Below, one piece after another: positions 45,446 through 54,602 of a stretch of DNA of 64,000 bases (within the stretch, counting starts at the first letter, position 1; each line of letters starts with the position of its first letter). This DNA is from Lactococcus paracarnosus (lineage in GTDB: Bacteria; Bacillota; Bacilli; Lactobacillales; Streptococcaceae). The notes beneath the pieces were generated by a model. That model ran no database searches. It saw nothing but the letters and a program-made list of their open reading frames with translations, and was not told where the DNA came from. Both the position numbers and the translations under genes were made by a program. The stretch is from assembly GCF_006770285.1 (NCBI RefSeq), contig NZ_CP017195.1:372001-436000 (forward strand), written 5' to 3'.

Positions 45446-47189
45446 ACCAAAGAATACCAGTTCATTACGTTTCTTTTTACCCTACCTGATGGCCTTTCGA
45501 TTAGAGTTAGTCTTGTCAATTATTTGTGGCCTTGCTAGTGGCACGACGGTCGTCTTGATGACCTATTATATTGGGATCAGTGTCGATCAGATGGCTCAAA
45601 AAGGACAAGTTAATTTTGCAGTCATTCAACATGTCTTAACCCTATTTTTGGGAGTTCTACTCGTGACCGTTATCAGCCAATTGCTCATTCAACGCTTAAG
45701 TAATCGACTGGCTTATCGTTCAATCGCAGCCTTACGTAAAGATGCGTTTACCCATCTTAACCAATTGCCTTTGAGATACTATGATCAGACAGCACACGGC
45801 GATATTGTCAGTCGGTTTACCAATGATATGGATAACATCTCATCTGCTAGTGCAGCAGTTTTTAATCAACTTTTTTCAGGCGTTACGGTTGTCATTATTG
45901 CACTAGGCTTTATGTTATATCTCAGTCCAGTTTTAACGCTAGTTGTCCTTATTTCGACACCGATTATCTTTCTAGTATCCTGGCTTGTCGCGCGTGCTTC
46001 TCAGCAAGACTTTGTGAGTCAGCAACGTATTATTGGCACTATTTCAGGCTATATCACAGAAATGATTGGTAATCAAAAAACGGTTAAGGCTTTTCAAAGA
46101 GAAGCGATTAATCAATCGCAATTTGAAAGCTTAAATCAAGAACTTTATGTCAAAGGTCAAAAAGCGCAGTTTTCTTCTTCCTTAACTAACCCCTTATCAC
46201 GGTTTGTTGACCATCTGGCCTACCTATCGGTTGGTTGTGTAGGTGGGTTATTAGTCTTACAAGGCTCAACTACTGTGACAATCGGTGTCATTTCTAGTTT
46301 TACGATTTACGCCAGTCAGTTTACCAAACCATTTATTGAGATTTCAGGTATTACGGTACAGATTCAGACAGCTTTTGCCGGCTTAAAGCGGACACAGGAA
46401 ATCATGGATCAACCGATTGAGTTGGCAGATAGCTCAGATACACTTGTATTAGATCATGCTAAGGGAGAAATAGATTTCCGGGATATTAGCTTTGGTTATA
46501 ATCCCAAACAACCGTTGATCACTGACTTTTCTTTGACTGTTGCACCAGGTGAAATGATTGCTATCGTTGGTAAGACAGGTGCCGGAAAATCAACGCTGAT
46601 TAATCTCTTGATGCGTTTTTATGATGTTGATAAAGGCAGTATTGAAATTGATGGCACGGATATCCGAGATTTGACGCGTGATAGCTTACGTCAAAGTTTT
46701 GGGATGGTCTTACAAGAAACCTGGCTATTTGGTAGTTCCTTAAGAGCTAATCTCAGATATGGTCGAAAATCAGCAACAGACGATGACATCTATACAGCCT
46801 TAAAAGCAGTTTACATGTATGATTTTGTCATGCGTTTGCCCGACAAATTAGATACAGAAATCGGGGAGCATGCCCTCAAACTTTCAGAAGGACAACGTCA
46901 GTTGCTCACGATCGCAAGAACGATGATTAGTGAGCCACAAATGCTGATTTTGGATGAAGCAACGAGTGCGGTAGACACGCTAACAGAGCAAAAAATTCAG
47001 AAAGCCTTTATGTCGATGATGGTAGGCCGAACTAGCTTTATCATTGCACATAGACTCTCCACAATCAAAAATGCTGATAAGATTCTTGTGTTAAATCAAG
47101 GTCAAATCGTTGAAATTGGGAGTCATGATGAGCTGATGCAAAAACAAGGCTACTATTTCCAATTACAGCAAGCGCAATTTGCCCAATAA
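45438..47189 (+). CDS. lmrD: Multidrug ABC exporter half, LmrD/EfrB-like, intact ATPase site
   Basis: The 583-residue partner has Walker A GKTGAGKST, signature LSEGQRQLL, Walker B LLILDEATSAVDT with catalytic Glu507, and an intact H-loop IAHRLSTI. Together the pair forms one asymmetric drug or lipid exporter. ATG 45438 follows AGGAGG at 45426-45431, inside the end of the first gene. Confidence 0.9.
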   Translation: MTKPKNTSSLRFFLPYLMAFRLELVLSIICGLASGTTVVLMTYYIGISVDQMAQKGQVNFAVIQHVLTLFLGVLLVTVISQLLIQRLSNRLAYRSIAALRKDAFTHLNQLPLRYYDQTAHGDIVSRFTNDMDNISSASAAVFNQLFSGVTVVIIALGFMLYLSPVLTLVVLISTPIIFLVSWLVARASQQDFVSQQRIIGTISGYITEMIGNQKTVKAFQREAINQSQFESLNQELYVKGQKAQFSSSLTNPLSRFVDHLAYLSVGCVGGLLVLQGSTTVTIGVISSFTIYASQFTKPFIEISGITVQIQTAFAGLKRTQEIMDQPIELADSSDTLVLDHAKGEIDFRDISFGYNPKQPLITDFSLTVAPGEMIAIVGKTGAGKSTLINLLMRFYDVDKGSIEIDGTDIRDLTRDSLRQSFGMVLQETWLFGSSLRANLRYGRKSATDDDIYTALKAVYMYDFVMRLPDKLDTEIGEHALKLSEGQRQLLTIARTMISEPQMLILDEATSAVDTLTEQKIQKAFMSMMVGRTSFIIAHRLSTIKNADKILVLNQGQIVEIGSHDELMQKQGYYFQLQQAQFAQ

Positions 47190-47229
47190 AAATTGGACAA
47201 GCATACCTTAAGCTTAGTCTTAGCTAGAT

Positions 47230-47267
47230 AACGTTGGTCACCCTTTTACTGGAGGACCAACGTTTTT
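47230..47267 (+). terminator. Terminator after the LmrC/LmrD-like operon
   Basis: AACGTTGGTC and GACCAACGTT form a 10-bp perfect stem with a 14-base loop, followed by TTTT. Confidence 0.85.
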
Positions 47268-47439
47268 ATGTTTCGTCAAATCACATCTATCTGCTTCATA
47301 AAAGTCTTGTGAAAAGAAGTCATAGGAATACGCTTACAGCTTTGCTAAACATCATATATTAAGTCTGAGATTTTTCTAGGATTTTTTCGTATAATAGGTA
47401 ATAGCATAGTAAAAAAGAAAAAGTAAATAAATTGGAGAT

Positions 47440-47889
47440 ATGATGAAAACACGCGGATTTGAATTAGTCACAACTTATCAAGATGCTGGTCTTACCTTAC
47501 CAGTTAGAAGTACAGCCCATGCTGCGGGATACGATTTTAGTGTTGCAGAAACAGTGACCTTACAGGCAGGAGAAATCAAGCTCATCCCCACAGGTATCAA
47601 AGCTTATATGCAGGCTGGAGAAGTGCTCTATCTTTATGATCGCTCTTCTAATCCCCGAAAAAAAGGCTTGGTTTTGATTAATAGTGTCGGTGTCATCGAC
47701 GGAGATTACTATGGGAATCCGGATAATGAAGGGCATATTTTTGCACAGATGAAAAATATTACAGATGGTGTCGTGCAGGTGACTAAGGGTGAACGCATTG
47801 TCCAAGGCGTTTTTGCGCCCTATTTATTAGCAGATGCAGATGAAGCAGCAGGCACACGTGTTGGCGGATTTGGTAGCACAGGTAACTGA
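47440..47889 (+). CDS. dut: dUTPase
   Basis: The 149-residue trimeric enzyme converts dUTP to dUMP. Motifs are AHAAGYDFSVAE (1), DRSSNPRKKGL (2), NSVGVIDGDYYGNP (3, catalytic Asp), ERIVQGVFAPY (4) and RVGGFGSTGN (5). TATAAT at 47390-47395 is a likely -10. An adjacent second ATG at 47443 is equally usable with GGAG at 47433-47436. The GNAT gene follows after one base. Confidence 0.93.
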   Translation: MMKTRGFELVTTYQDAGLTLPVRSTAHAAGYDFSVAETVTLQAGEIKLIPTGIKAYMQAGEVLYLYDRSSNPRKKGLVLINSVGVIDGDYYGNPDNEGHIFAQMKNITDGVVQVTKGERIVQGVFAPYLLADADEAAGTRVGGFGSTGN

Positions 47890-47890
47890 T

Positions 47891-48319
47891 ATGCAGGTTA
47901 GACTGGCTGAGATAGCAGATGCAAAAAGGTTACAAGTCTTGTCAGGCCTACTAGGGTATCCTTATCCACTAGAAAAGTTGACAGTGAATTTAGCAACTAG
48001 CCTAGCAGATGCCAAACACCTTATTCTCGTAGCAGAGCATGATGGCCTTGTATTAGGCTATTGTCATGCTGAATACTATGAGCCACTCTATGCAGACAAG
48101 CTGCTAAATGTGCTTGGTCTGGTTGTGGACACGTCCCACCAAGGACAAGGCATTGGCTCAGCATTACTTGATGCATTGACTTCGTATGCACTTGGACAAG
48201 GTATTCTGGCTATTAGATTAAACTCAAGTGAAGACAGAGTTGCAGCGCACTCTTTCTACGAAAAAAATGGGTATATCAGTAACAAGCAACAAAAAAACTT
48301 TATTAAAAGATTAGGATAG
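47891..48319 (+). CDS. GNAT-family N-acetyltransferase
   Basis: The 142-residue protein has the acetyl-CoA loop in LVVDTSHQGQGIGSALLDALTSYA and a C-terminal AHSFYEKNGYI, both classic GNAT patterns. ATG 47891 starts one base after the dut stop. A longer frame reaches into dut and is unlikely. The substrate is unknown. It lies between dut and radA. Confidence 0.85.
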   Translation: MQVRLAEIADAKRLQVLSGLLGYPYPLEKLTVNLATSLADAKHLILVAEHDGLVLGYCHAEYYEPLYADKLLNVLGLVVDTSHQGQGIGSALLDALTSYALGQGILAIRLNSSEDRVAAHSFYEKNGYISNKQQKNFIKRLG

Positions 48320-48328
48320 CAAAACGCA

Positions 48329-49693
48329 ATGGCTAAAATAAAATCAAAATTCGTCTGTCAGTCTTGTGGCTACCAGTCTGCTAAGTATTTAGGAAGATGT
48401 CCAAACTGTGGTGCTTGGAGTTCATTTGTTGAAGAGGTAGAAGCTAAGGCAGTCAAAAATGCTCGGGTTACCTTAACTGGCGAAAAAACAAAACCCATTA
48501 AATTAGGGGAGGTCGAAAGTTTAGATACGCCACGTGTGCTAACGGAGATGGGAGAGTTTAATCGCGTTCTAGGTGGGGGCGTGGTACCTGGTAGTTTAAT
48601 TCTCATTGGTGGCGATCCAGGGATCGGAAAATCAACGATTCTCTTACAGGTTTCAGTTCAACTTGCAAATCTTGGCCGTGTCTTATATGTATCTGGAGAA
48701 GAATCTGCCCAACAAATTAAGATGCGGGCTGAACGCCTAGGTGATTTAGACTCAGACTTCTATCTATACGCTGAAAACAACATGCAAAACATTCGGGCGG
48801 AAATCGAGAAATTACAACCTGATTTTCTCGTCATAGACTCGATTCAAACAGTCATGAGCCCAGAAATTACAGGGGTTCAAGGCTCTGTTAGTCAGGTTCG
48901 AGAAGTCACTGCTGAACTGCTTCAGATTGCAAAAACGAATAATATCGCGACCTTCATCGTCGGACATGTTACCAAAGAGGGTAGCCTTGCGGGACCTAGA
49001 ATGCTAGAACATATGGTAGATACGGTGCTCTATTTTGAAGGCGAACGACAACATACTTTTCGTATTTTGAGAGCTGTGAAAAATCGCTTTGGCTCGACGA
49101 ATGAGATTGGTATTTTTGAGATGCAGTCACAGGGGCTTGTTGAAGTGACAAATCCTAGTGAGATTTTCTTAGAAGAGCGTTTGGAAGGTGCAACAGGGTC
49201 TGCCATCGTCGTATCGATGGAGGGGACACGTCCTATCCTTGTTGAAATCCAGTGTCTGGTCACGCCGACAGTTTTTGGAAATGCGAGACGAACGACATCA
49301 GGTCTCGATTTTAATCGGGTTAGTTTGATTATGGCTGTCCTTGAAAAACGTGCAAATTTACTACTTCAAAATCAGGATGCCTATCTCAAGTCAGCTGGTG
49401 GTGTTAAATTAGATGAGCCAGCTATCGATCTGGCAGTTGCGGTCGCGATTGTCTCAAGTTATAAGGAGAAACCAACACAACCAGATGTTGCTTTCATCGG
49501 TGAAATTGGTTTGACAGGTGAAATCAGGCGTGTGAATCGGATTGAAAGTCGGATTAATGAAGCTGCTAAACTAGGCTTTAAAAAAATCTATGTACCCAAA
49601 AATGCATTAGTAGGCTTGGCTATACCATCATCAATTAAAGTTGTTGGTGTCACAACATTAGCTGAAGTTTTACAAAAAGTTTTTGGTGCTTAA
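48329..49693 (+). CDS. radA: DNA repair protein RadA
   Basis: The 454-residue protein has a four-cysteine zinc finger ([21 protein letters not shown]), a RecA-like ATPase with Walker [11 protein letters not shown], the KNRFG motif ([12 protein letters not shown]) and a C-terminal Lon-like domain. It drives branch migration during recombination and repair. It is ten bases after the GNAT gene. Confidence 0.95.
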   Translation: MAKIKSKFVCQSCGYQSAKYLGRCPNCGAWSSFVEEVEAKAVKNARVTLTGEKTKPIKLGEVESLDTPRVLTEMGEFNRVLGGGVVPGSLILIGGDPGIGKSTILLQVSVQLANLGRVLYVSGEESAQQIKMRAERLGDLDSDFYLYAENNMQNIRAEIEKLQPDFLVIDSIQTVMSPEITGVQGSVSQVREVTAELLQIAKTNNIATFIVGHVTKEGSLAGPRMLEHMVDTVLYFEGERQHTFRILRAVKNRFGSTNEIGIFEMQSQGLVEVTNPSEIFLEERLEGATGSAIVVSMEGTRPILVEIQCLVTPTVFGNARRTTSGLDFNRVSLIMAVLEKRANLLLQNQDAYLKSAGGVKLDEPAIDLAVAVAIVSSYKEKPTQPDVAFIGEIGLTGEIRRVNRIESRINEAAKLGFKKIYVPKNALVGLAIPSSIKVVGVTTLAEVLQKVFGA

Positions 49694-50008
49694 AAGATTG
49701 AGACAGGTTTTTTTAAGGTAAATATGCTAAAATTAAAAAGTGTAAACATTTATCATGTATTTGATAAGCTGATTTGCTTAACTTAACTGGCTGTCAGTAA
49801 CTAGATAGCTAGCCTAGGATTTTAAAATAGTAGTTATTTTCGTAACTTATCATGGGTTTCTAACAAGATTGGCTATAATGACTAGGTATTGGGAACTAAC
49901 TTATGATGTGATTATAAATAGCGTAGCTATTTTCAGATTCATGCGTTTCATTGATAAATCGCTAGGCAGCTATATCATTTTATGTCATCATTAATTAAGG
50001 AGTAGTAA
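49694..50008. other. Intergenic region before the PIN/TRAM gene
   Basis: This 315-base AT-rich gap holds no ORF. TATAAT at 49874-49879 is a likely -10 with a poor -35, leaving a 130-base leader. In Bacillus, disA lies here between radA and yacL; no disA remnant is seen. Confidence 0.5.
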
Positions 50009-51082
50009 ATGAAACGAATCATCATCCATGTCTTGATGGTTATCGTCGGAGCGACAGTTGGCGATGCCTTCCTACCAGAGTTTTGGGTATTAATCAATCA
50101 AAGACAATTTCAAAATAATATAGTCGTCAACAGTTTTATCGGTGCACTTATTTTTCTTATTTTTTCTATTACCTTTATCCGACTATTACTGAATTTTGTA
50201 GATAAAATTGACAAGGCAGTAGCCACAATTAATATTCCAACCATTACCTTAGGCTTTTTTGGGGGTGTGCTAGGCTTGGTGATTGGTGCCATTGCTAGTG
50301 TACCATTATGGATATTGCGCATCCCGATTTTGTCAACGATCATCCCTTTTCTATTGATGATGTTGACCGTTTATGTGGGCTATAGTGTGTCAACCAAACG
50401 GGAAGCCGATATTTTAAAGTTTTTTAGCAAGAAGAAGTCGACACTTGTCATCAAACCAGAAAAAACTGAGAAACGAGACAAGCGTAAACAAAAAGGCTAT
50501 GCCAAATTATTAGACACCAGTGTGCTGATTGATGGTCGTATCTTTGATATCCTGAAGACTGGATTTTTAGATGGTGAAATCATTGTCCCTAATTTCGTCT
50601 TGCTCGAACTACAGTTATTATCAGACAGTAATGATAATCTAAAGCGTGCCAAAGGTCGTCGCGGTCTTGATTTAGTGAATGACATGAAGGAAATCGCTAA
50701 GGTGACAGTATCTGCTAAAGACTATACTGATATTCATGAAGTTGATACAAAATTGCTGCGCTATGCTTCTGAGACGGGTGCTGCACTTGTAACAAATGAC
50801 TTTAATCTAAATAAAGTGGCCGAGATCCAAGGTGTTAAAGTGTTAAATATTAACGACTTGGCAAATGCTGTCAAACCTCAGCTTATCGTTGGCGATACAC
50901 TCGAGATTACGATTGTCAAGCAAGGGACTGAGCGACGTCAAGGGATTGGTTATTTACCAGATGGTACGATGATTGTGGTTGAAGAAACAGCTGATATGCT
51001 AGATAAGAGAGTGACTGTAGAAGTGACGAAATCCTTACAAACCTCTGCAGGTCGCATGATTTTTGGTGAGCTAGTCCGATGA
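50009..51082 (+). CDS. PIN/TRAM-domain membrane protein (YacL-like)
   Basis: The 357-residue protein has four membrane helices (residues 1-130). A PIN nuclease-fold domain follows with acidic residues in LLDTSVLIDGRIFDIL, LELQLLSD and LVTNDFNLNKVA, then a C-terminal TRAM domain (GDTLEITIVKQGTERRQGIGYLPDGTMIVVE). It is probably a membrane-tethered RNA-binding or nuclease protein. Its stop overlaps ispD by four bases. Confidence 0.87.
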   Translation: MKRIIIHVLMVIVGATVGDAFLPEFWVLINQRQFQNNIVVNSFIGALIFLIFSITFIRLLLNFVDKIDKAVATINIPTITLGFFGGVLGLVIGAIASVPLWILRIPILSTIIPFLLMMLTVYVGYSVSTKREADILKFFSKKKSTLVIKPEKTEKRDKRKQKGYAKLLDTSVLIDGRIFDILKTGFLDGEIIVPNFVLLELQLLSDSNDNLKRAKGRRGLDLVNDMKEIAKVTVSAKDYTDIHEVDTKLLRYASETGAALVTNDFNLNKVAEIQGVKVLNINDLANAVKPQLIVGDTLEITIVKQGTERRQGIGYLPDGTMIVVEETADMLDKRVTVEVTKSLQTSAGRMIFGELVR

Positions 51083-51756
51083 CAGTAGTAGATAAACCAT
51101 ACAGTGCCATTATTTTAGCAGCCGGATCTGGCCGGAGAATGGCTGCAGACCGTAATAAAGTATTCTTAAAGTTAGCGGATCAGGCTATATTTGCTTATTC
51201 ATTAAATTTATTTTTATCTGATTCTGACTGTAAAGCAATCATTTTGGTAGGAAAAGCAGAGGAAAAACAGTACTTTTCAAGCTATTTAACGGACAAGGTG
51301 ACTTTTGTTGTTGGTGGAGATGAACGACAGGATTCTGTCAGACAGGCCCTATCTCGTGTGGCTTCGGATCGTGTGATGATTCATGATGGCGCACGACCAT
51401 TTGTTACTTTAGCGGACTTAACCCATCTTAAAGCACATACAAATGCGATTTTGGCAGTACCAGTCAAAGATACGATTAAACAAGTAAATGAAGCGAGCCA
51501 AATCAGTGAAACTGTACCTAGGCAATCCCTTTGGTCTGCTCAAACCCCTCAGCTTTTTGATACTTGCCTGATTAAAGCAGTTCATCAGACAGCATTTGAT
51601 GCTGGCTTTTTAGGCACTGATGATGCGAGTTTAGTTGAACAGTTTTCTATTGTCCCAGTTGGAATTGTTGCAGGGAGTTATGAAAACATTAAAATTACAA
51701 CACCAGAGGATCTCATTTTTGGGAATGCGATTTTAGCAAGTCGGTCGACTAGCTAA
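51079..51756 (+). CDS. ispD: 2-C-methyl-D-erythritol 4-phosphate cytidylyltransferase
   Basis: The 225-residue enzyme makes CDP-methylerythritol in the MEP isoprenoid pathway. It has AIILAAGSGRRM (nucleotide loop), MIHDGARPFV, VPVKDTIK, SAQTPQLF and GTDDASLVE with a final IKITTPEDL, all family signatures. TarI-type ribitol phosphate cytidylyltransferases are similar, but the neighbouring ispF favours the MEP role. Confidence 0.9.
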   Translation: MTVVDKPYSAIILAAGSGRRMAADRNKVFLKLADQAIFAYSLNLFLSDSDCKAIILVGKAEEKQYFSSYLTDKVTFVVGGDERQDSVRQALSRVASDRVMIHDGARPFVTLADLTHLKAHTNAILAVPVKDTIKQVNEASQISETVPRQSLWSAQTPQLFDTCLIKAVHQTAFDAGFLGTDDASLVEQFSIVPVGIVAGSYENIKITTPEDLIFGNAILASRSTS

Positions 51757-51790
51757 AGCTAACTTAAGTAACTATTAGGAGGTAAGGCAA

Positions 51791-52276
51791 ATGCAGGCAC
51801 TTAAAATCGGCCATGGATATGATGTCCATGAGCTTGTGGCAAATCGAGACCTAATAATAGGGGGGGTTAAGATTCCTTATGAAAAAGGGTTGCTTGGTCA
51901 TTCAGATGCAGATGTCCTATTACATGCCATTACAGATGCCATCATTGGTGCTTTGGGCATGGGAGATATCGGTCATGCTTTTCCAGATACTGATCCTGAG
52001 ACACAAGGAATTGCCTCGACAAAAATATTAGCTGATATATATCAAGTCATGGTCGAAAAGGGCTATCGTATTGGTAATATAGATGCGACGATTTTAGCAG
52101 AAGCACCTAAAATGGCACCTCATCTGCAAGAGATGAAGCAAATTATCGCCGAAATCTTAAAGACTGAGATCGAGAATATAAATATAAAAGCAACAACGAC
52201 TGAAAAGCTAGGCTTTATCGGACGCCGTGAAGGTATGGCCTGTGAGGCGGTTGTCCTGATTAGTCAGCTGTCGTAA
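51791..52276 (+). CDS. ispF: 2-C-methyl-D-erythritol 2,4-cyclodiphosphate synthase
   Basis: The 161-residue trimeric enzyme has the zinc-binding GHGYDVHELV (Asp and His), GLLGHSDADVLLHAITDAIIGA and a C-terminal TTTEKLGFIGRREGMACEAV. It closes the cyclodiphosphate ring. AGGAGG precedes the ATG at 51791. It is 34 bases after ispD and separate from it. Confidence 0.95.
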   Translation: MQALKIGHGYDVHELVANRDLIIGGVKIPYEKGLLGHSDADVLLHAITDAIIGALGMGDIGHAFPDTDPETQGIASTKILADIYQVMVEKGYRIGNIDATILAEAPKMAPHLQEMKQIIAEILKTEIENINIKATTTEKLGFIGRREGMACEAVVLISQLS

Positions 52277-52402
52277 AACAGCTTGTTTGAAGCTGTTACA
52301 TCACATAAATATAGGCAAGTAGGAGATAGAAACGTCAAGAGCAAGGATGGCGTTTCTTTTGATATTTTGGTAAAATAGGAATGACTATTTTAAGGAGAAA
52401 AA

Positions 52403-53851
52403 ATGACAAATAAAATTCGTGTGCGTTATGCACCATCACCAACCGGGTTATTACATATTGGGAATGCTAGAACAGCACTCTTTAATTATCTATATGCACG
52501 TCACCATGGTGGGGACTTCATCATCCGTATCGAAGATACTGACCGTAAACGTCATGTTGAAGATGGGGAACGGTCTCAACTAGACAATTTACGTTGGCTT
52601 GGTATGGATTGGGATGAGTCGCCAGAGACACATGAAAACTATCGCCAGTCTGAACGGTTGTCACTTTACCAAACTTATATTGATGAGCTGTTAGCGTCTG
52701 GTCATGCTTACCACTCTTATAAAACTGAGGAAGAGATTGCTGCTGACCGTGAAGCGCAAGAAGCTAAAGGACTACCACCAGTTTACATCAGTGAATATAC
52801 TGGTATGACTGATGAGCAGGTTGCGACTTATATTGCCGATAGACAAGCTGCTGGAGTTGTGCCAACAGTCCGCATTAAAGTACCAGCAGGTGCTATCTAC
52901 AAATGGCATGATATCGTTAAAGGTGATATCGAATTTGAAGGTAAAAATCTTGGCGGAGACTGGGTAATTCAAAAACGTGATGGCTATCCAACTTATAACT
53001 TCGCTGTTGTCGTAGATGATCACGATATGCAAATTTCTCATGTTATCCGTGGGGATGACCATATTGCCAATACACCTAAACAGTTGATGATTTATGAAGC
53101 ACTTGGCTGGGCAATTCCAGAATTTGGTCACATGACCTTAATCATCAACTCAGAGACTGGTAAAAAATTATCAAAACGTGATACAAATACCTTGCAATTT
53201 ATCGAAGACTACCGTAAAAAAGGCTATTTACCAGAAGCAGTCTTTAACTTTATCTCGCTCTTAGGTTGGAATCCTGGTGGAGAAGAAGAAATCTTCTCTC
53301 AAGCACAGTTGATTGAGCTATTCGATGAAAATCGCTTATCAAAATCACCAGCAGCTTTTGATCAGAAGAAACTGGATTGGTTAGATAACGACTATATTAA
53401 ACATGCTGACTTGGATAAAGTGTTTGCCTTAGCGACGCCGTTCTTGAGTGAAGTAGGTCGTTTAGACGACAAGTCTAAACACTTGGTTGCCTTGTATCAA
53501 CCACAACTTAAGTCAATCGATGAGATTGTTCCCTTAACAGATTTATTCTATTCAGCCTTTCCTGATTTAACGGATGAAGCAAAAGAAGTTTTAGAGACTG
53601 AAACTGCACCGGTTGTCATCAAGGCATTTAAAGAAAAACTAGAAAATTTGGCTGATGCTGATTATGTGAAAGATAATATCTTCCCATTGATTAAAGCAGT
53701 CCAAAAAGAAACTGGCATTAAAGGGAAGAACTTATTCATGCCGATCAGAATTGCCGTTTCAGGTGAGATGCATGGCCCAGAATTACCAGATACAATCTAC
53801 CTATTAGGTAAAGAAAAAGCTGTCAACCATTTGGCACAGTTTATCAAATAA
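52403..53851 (+). CDS. gltX: Glutamyl-tRNA synthetase
   Basis: The 482-residue class I synthetase has [20 protein letters not shown] (HIGH region) and [14 protein letters not shown] (KMSKS region), and a GluRS C-terminal helical anticodon domain. It charges tRNA-Glu and, in bacteria lacking GlnRS, tRNA-Gln. A TGG-TAAAAT extended -10 at 52371-52376 gives it its own promoter. Confidence 0.96.
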   Translation: MTNKIRVRYAPSPTGLLHIGNARTALFNYLYARHHGGDFIIRIEDTDRKRHVEDGERSQLDNLRWLGMDWDESPETHENYRQSERLSLYQTYIDELLASGHAYHSYKTEEEIAADREAQEAKGLPPVYISEYTGMTDEQVATYIADRQAAGVVPTVRIKVPAGAIYKWHDIVKGDIEFEGKNLGGDWVIQKRDGYPTYNFAVVVDDHDMQISHVIRGDDHIANTPKQLMIYEALGWAIPEFGHMTLIINSETGKKLSKRDTNTLQFIEDYRKKGYLPEAVFNFISLLGWNPGGEEEIFSQAQLIELFDENRLSKSPAAFDQKKLDWLDNDYIKHADLDKVFALATPFLSEVGRLDDKSKHLVALYQPQLKSIDEIVPLTDLFYSAFPDLTDEAKEVLETETAPVVIKAFKEKLENLADADYVKDNIFPLIKAVQKETGIKGKNLFMPIRIAVSGEMHGPELPDTIYLLGKEKAVNHLAQFIK

Positions 53852-53855
53852 ACAT

Positions 53856-53885
53856 AAAAAAAGATCCGATTGGGATCTTTTTTTT
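53856..53885. terminator. Bidirectional terminator between gltX and the amidotransferase gene
   Basis: AAAAAAGATCC and GGATCTTTTTTTT pair around a five-base loop, with A-run and T-run on either side. Confidence 0.88.
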
Positions 53886-53886
53886 G

Positions 53887-54599
53887 TTAAAGTTCATTGA
53901 CAAAAAAGTCAAAAATGGCACGTTCATCAGTGATTGTCGCCCAAGAACATTCTGGATGCCATTGGACACCTAATAACCGTTTTTCTTTGTTTTCGACAGC
54001 TTCTATCACGCCATCACTAGCACTGGCAATGACGGTAAGCTCATCAGATACAGCATCAATCATTTGATGATGAAAAGAATTGACGTGATAGGTTTCTGGT
54101 AGAAAACGTAAACTAGATGCCTGATCAACTTGAATAAAGTGAGTGGAGAAATTAGCTTTAGTTGGTGCTTGCATATGTTTAAAGGTCTCAGTCGTTTTCA
54201 AGGATAGGTCTTGATATAGGCTACCACCGAGTGCGACATTAAGTAGCTGATGGCCACGACAGATACCAAATAAGGCTTTTTCTTGTTTGAGGACTTCTTG
54301 TATCACAGCAAGCTCAAAGCGATCTCGGTTAGGGTTGATGTTACCTAAACGCATATGAGGATCTTGCCCATAAAACTCAGGAGAGACATCCTCGCCCCCC
54401 GTTAATAGGACCTTGTCAACAAGGGAAATCGTATCCGCTAGTTTGTTAAGATCTTGATCGATTGGGATCATAATAACGGTTGCGCCTACATCTTGCAGGG
54501 CATCGATAATGCCGTACGTGTATAGGTAACAGGGAATTCGTGGAAAGGCAGCTCAGGAGTGCTGAGATACTGCCCACCGATAAGGCCGATAATTGTCAT
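53887..54599 (-). pseudogene. Class I glutamine amidotransferase (PuuD-like), frameshifted near the N-terminus
   Basis: Translation starts at ATG 54599 with MTIIGLIGGQYLSTPELPFHEFP but soon hits TAG. One base out of phase, starting at TGT just after the P codon, the reading frame continues as CYLYTYGIIDALQDVGATVIMIPID and joins the remaining 194 residues. Those contain KVLLTGGEDVSPEFYG, the nucleophile FGICRGHQLLN and the VQWHPE triad. The family (gamma-glutamyl-GABA hydrolase type) needs both parts, so a one-base change near 54530 broke it, or the sequence has an error at CCC. Its start is three bases after pepX. Confidence 0.8.
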
Positions 54600-54602
54600 A
54601 GG

